Below are positions 16,264 to 17,604 of a stretch of DNA of 17,604 bases, piece by piece (the stretch's first letter is position 1; every line of letters begins with the position of its first letter). Both the position numbers and the translations under genes were made by a program. Source of the DNA: Armatimonadota bacterium (lineage in GTDB: Bacteria > Armatimonadota > Fimbriimonadia > Fimbriimonadales > Fimbriimonadaceae). The notes under the pieces are model-generated. The model did no database searches. It saw nothing but the letters and a program-made list of their open reading frames with translations, and was not told the DNA's origin. The stretch is taken from NCBI GenBank assembly GCA_023392285.1, contig JAEVZK010000121.1, forward strand, positions 1 to 17,604. Direction: 5' to 3'.

Positions 16264-16734
16264 ATGAAGCGCTTTATCCTTCCCATCGCGCTGGTGGTTC
16301 TCTGTGGATGTGCGCACGAGCCGAAGATGGCCAAAGTGGCGGGTCTTTGGCCGGGGGAGTTCACTCCCGACGTCTCTGACCGTAACGCGACTAAGGAGAA
16401 GCATTTTCGAGGATATTTGCAGCTTTACCTAACGGACGACAAGTTCAAGATGGAGATGAATTCGCCCCAGCAGGGCTTCACCGTTCAGGGGAAGTGGAAA
16501 GTCTCTGATGGTCAGGTCGAAATCCACGGAGACACGTTCGCCTTCGACAATCCAACCGAAGAGGACCAGAAGACATTCGGGATGAAGTTAATCTCACCGG
16601 AAGAAATCCGTGCGACCTTCAATCGTGGCCTCGTGTTCAAAGCGTCCCCAGACCGCAAAGTGTTGGCTGGTCTAAAGACTAGTTTTGGATCGATTCTCGG
16701 TACTTTTCGTTTCGAACGGCCACTCCCTCAATAG
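16264..16734 (+). CDS. Small lipoprotein, paralogue B of a three-member family
   Basis: 156 residues. The signal is MKRFILPIALVVLCGC with a good lipobox (LCGC, modified Cys16). The mature part has AGLWPGEFT, then LQLYLTDDKFKMEM, TVQGKWKVSDGQVEIHGD, a loop rich in Glu and Asp, and FKASPDRKVLAG. It matches the layout of the lipoproteins at 12938 and 16778: W-G opening, a strand with Lys/Asp, a G-W turn, then an S-x-D-x-K turn. It diverges from the 12938 and 16778 proteins enough that only the pattern, not much identity, is shared. Transcription probably starts at the ATG from the shared -10 box. Lipid-anchored in a membrane; function unknown. Confidence 0.8.
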   Translation: MKRFILPIALVVLCGCAHEPKMAKVAGLWPGEFTPDVSDRNATKEKHFRGYLQLYLTDDKFKMEMNSPQQGFTVQGKWKVSDGQVEIHGDTFAFDNPTEEDQKTFGMKLISPEEIRATFNRGLVFKASPDRKVLAGLKTSFGSILGTFRFERPLPQ

Positions 16735-16748
16735 GAAATTCCGAAAGC

Positions 16749-16771
16749 GCTCGCTATAATTGATCGCGAGC
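16749..16771 (+). promoter_or_regulatory. Promoter with TATAAT -10 flanked by 6-bp inverted repeats
   Basis: A perfect TATAAT at 16755-16760 is 17 bases before the ATG at 16778. GCTCGC (16749-16754) and GCGAGC (16766-16771) form perfect arms with 11 bases between, bracketing the -10 box. This is the layout of a repressor operator over a promoter but could be chance. Confidence 0.5.
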
Positions 16772-16777
16772 ACTCTC

Positions 16778-17197
16778 ATGAGAATTGCCTTCGTCTCCAA
16801 TTTAGCTCGCATCTTGATCTGCGCACTCTTGCTGATTGCGATGGCTGGCTGCAAGAAAAAGGTCGCGATCAATCCCATCGGCAAGTGGAGCGGCCATATG
16901 AACTCGCCATTGCTTGTGAATTCAGATTCGCAAGCCATGACTCTCGACCTCATGCCTAATAAGCGGTTCCTATTCCGGGAAATGGGCTTGGAAGGAACTT
17001 GGAGCTTGTCTGGAACCGATCTCGATCTGCACATTGACAGGTCGGGGGATCAGCCAACCGTCCCGGTCGTTGGCAAGGATCCGATGGCTATGTCCGGCAT
17101 GAGTTTCATGGACGCGCTGTTTCAGTTTACGATCAGTGAGGACGGCAAGAAGCTCGAACCGCGTGGACCGGCCTTCTTCTATTTCGACAAGATCTAG
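16778..17197 (+). CDS. Small lipoprotein, paralogue C of a three-member family
   Basis: 139 residues from the ATG at 16778; a TTG at 16760 lies on the -10 box and is ruled out if that promoter is used. The signal peptide is longer than in the other two, with LLLIAMAGCKKK as lipobox (modified Cys25). Mature part: IGKWSGHMNS, then MTLDLMPNKRFLFREM, LEGTWSLSGTDLDLHID, a polar loop of about 35 residues (SMSGMSFMDALF included) and FTISEDGKKLEP. The TLDL..(N/K)K, EGTW and S-x-DGK elements match paralogue A closely (VTLDLKKDKTYSLTM, MEGTWDQNG, SADGK). It follows paralogue B by 43 bp with its own promoter. Function unknown; the tRNA-Ala promoter begins 13 bp after the stop. Confidence 0.8.
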   Translation: MRIAFVSNLARILICALLLIAMAGCKKKVAINPIGKWSGHMNSPLLVNSDSQAMTLDLMPNKRFLFREMGLEGTWSLSGTDLDLHIDRSGDQPTVPVVGKDPMAMSGMSFMDALFQFTISEDGKKLEPRGPAFFYFDKI

Positions 17198-17210
17198 GCA
17201 GTTGCCGCGG

Positions 17211-17216
17211 TATAAT
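17211..17216 (+). promoter_or_regulatory. -10 box of tRNA-Ala
   Basis: A perfect TATAAT lies 17 bases before the first base of the mature tRNA, which leaves a short 5' leader for RNase P to remove. A -35 candidate is weak (a TTCGAC at 17183-17188, spacing too long). Confidence 0.65.
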
Positions 17217-17233
17217 ATGGGTCCCAACCGAGT

Positions 17234-17309
17234 GGGGAATTAGCTCAGCTGGGAGAGCGCTTCCATGGCATGGAAGAGGTCAGGGGTTCGAGCCCCCTAT
17301 TCTCCACCA
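17234..17309 (+). tRNA. tRNA-Ala (GGC anticodon)
   Basis: 76 bases including an encoded CCA. The acceptor arm GGGGAAT (17234-17240) pairs with ATTCTCC (17299-17305) with one G-U, followed by discriminator A and CCA (17306-17309). The D arm is GCTC...GAGC. The anticodon stem CTTCC/GGAAG encloses the loop ATGGCAT, giving anticodon GGC, which reads GCC and GCU alanine codons. The T arm AGGGG/CCCCT encloses TTCGAGC. All canonical positions are present. Confidence 0.97.
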
Positions 17310-17345
17310 CGATTTTGTTTTCCTGACTTGATCCAAATTCGTGTG

Positions 17346-17470
17346 ATTCACATCAAGGTGATCGTCAAATTCAAGCGTCCCCTCTGTGAGTTATCACCGT
17401 GTTTGTTGAACCTGGCAATCCCGTGATGAGGCGAAAACCCCTCCTATTCGCCTCATAAATTGATGTGAAT
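17346..17470. repeat. Nested inverted repeats between tRNA-Ala and the Fic gene
   Basis: An outer perfect 11-bp pair, ATTCACATCAA (17346-17356) with TTGATGTGAAT (17460-17470), encloses two inner pairs: GGTGAT (17357-17362) with ATCACC (17393-17398), directly adjacent to the outer arm, and the 10-bp hairpin at 17426-17456. On RNA this is the layout of a three-way junction. TGTGATTCACA (17342-17352) is also a short palindrome that would compete. The stretch is visibly AT-richer than the genes around it. No frame of useful length was seen in it. Confidence 0.6.
17426..17456. repeat. Perfect 10-bp hairpin or operator dyad upstream of the Fic gene
   Basis: ATGAGGCGAA (17426-17435) and TTCGCCTCAT (17447-17456) are perfect complements around an 11-base loop. 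No T-run follows, so it is not an intrinsic terminator. An 8-base part, TCGCCTCA, recurs directly at 17482-17489, overlapping the end of the -10 box and the start codon region of the next gene. Confidence 0.75.
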
Positions 17471-17473
17471 ATC

Positions 17474-17482
17474 TGTTATAAT
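17474..17482 (+). promoter_or_regulatory. Extended -10 promoter of the Fic gene
   Basis: TGTTATAAT is a perfect extended -10 (TGN-TATAAT). The GTG start lies 7 bases after it, so the message would be leaderless or nearly so. There is no -35 match at normal spacing, which extended -10 promoters can do without. Confidence 0.7.
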
Positions 17483-17489
17483 CGCCTCA

Positions 17490-17604
17490 GTGCAACATTA
17501 CATCCACGAACGAGACCAGTGGCCGACGTACTCTTATGACCCAGTGGCCCTGCTCTCAGACCTCGAAAAAGTCAACTTGAAGCGTGGACGGCTATTCGGC
17601 ATTC
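17490..17604 (+). CDS. Fic family protein, N-terminal part (DUF4172-like), running off the right edge
   Basis: From the GTG at 17490 the frame is open for 38 codons to the edge: MQHYIHERDQWPTYSYD, then PVALLSDLEKVNLKRGRLFGI. The I-H-E-x-x-x-W-P-x-Y/F-x-Y/W-D opening and the following helix ending in KRGRLFG match the DUF4172 region found at the N-terminus of many Fic proteins. Fic enzymes transfer AMP or other nucleotide moieties to proteins and often act as toxins or stress regulators. The decisive HPFxxGNGR motif, and any inhibitory helix motif, would lie beyond the window, so activity cannot be judged. Start choice follows the extended -10 and the motif; no SD is present. It lies 180 bp after tRNA-Ala in an AT-richer, repeat-bearing stretch, which is a common place for accessory genes. 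Confidence 0.65.
   Translation, partial: MQHYIHERDQWPTYSYDPVALLSDLEKVNLKRGRLFGI

Noticed and set aside
17310..17325. T-rich stretch after tRNA-Ala as a terminator
   Set aside because: The T residues are interrupted and no hairpin precedes them apart from the tRNA itself, so it is not a clear intrinsic terminator.
17342..17352. TGTGATTCACA as a Crp site
   Set aside because: Crp sites have TGTGA and TCACA separated by six bases; here there is one. It may be another operator but not a Crp consensus.
1..17604. CRISPR array, insertion sequence or rRNA
   Set aside because: Reading through the window, no regularly spaced direct repeats, transposase motifs with terminal repeats, or rRNA-like conserved stretches were seen.

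Overview
The window is chromosomal DNA from a bacterium with moderately high GC. It holds mostly housekeeping genes and a few secreted or lipid-anchored proteins of unknown role. There is no insertion sequence, CRISPR array or prophage block. The organism cannot be named from this sequence. Strong SD sequences are nearly absent, several genes have a -10 box only 5-11 bases before the start codon, and small lipoproteins recur. From these I lean, weakly, towards a deep-branching environmental phylum such as Armatimonadota (Fimbriimonadia-like). That is a guess.

Layout: (1) 1-2283, minus strand: the N-terminal 761 codons of mutS, running off the left edge. (2) 2378-4633, plus strand: a tight cluster with overlapping ends, made of a YvlD/holin-IV-like four-helix membrane protein, a membrane-anchored YvcK (CofD-like) protein and guanylate kinase. 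(3) 4638-6200, minus strand: an FAD-dependent oxidoreductase meeting gmk tail to tail. (4) 6303-8326, plus strand: a small MerR regulator followed directly by a family 2 glycosyltransferase with a TPR tail. (5) 12747-8323, minus strand: an apparent three-gene operon of an Ig-like single-pass membrane protein, purH and an ankyrin-repeat protein, with a 4-bp overlap and a 4-bp gap between genes. (6) 12938-13390, plus strand: a small lipoprotein ending at a strong terminator. (7) 16225-13444, minus strand: xerC, then a secreted beta-propeller-like protein with a degenerate NlpC/P60 tail, then a small exported protein. (8) 16264-17197, plus strand: two more small lipoproteins, apparently paralogous to the one in (6). 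(9) 17234-17309: tRNA-Ala(GGC). (10) 17310-17604: an AT-richer stretch rich in inverted repeats, then the start of a Fic-type protein that runs off the right edge.

The points most worth a second look are as follows. The NlpC/P60 tail has lost its catalytic Cys and His and is fused to a propeller-like secreted protein next to xerC. The three lipoprotein paralogues look like an undescribed small family. The inverted repeats before the Fic gene could form either a three-way-junction RNA or an operator set. Several genes show a -10 box placed as expected for leaderless transcription. The Ig-like, purH and ankyrin operon is an unusual grouping. Two large partial genes at the window edges, mutS and the Fic gene, are easily missed because neither has both ends inside the window.
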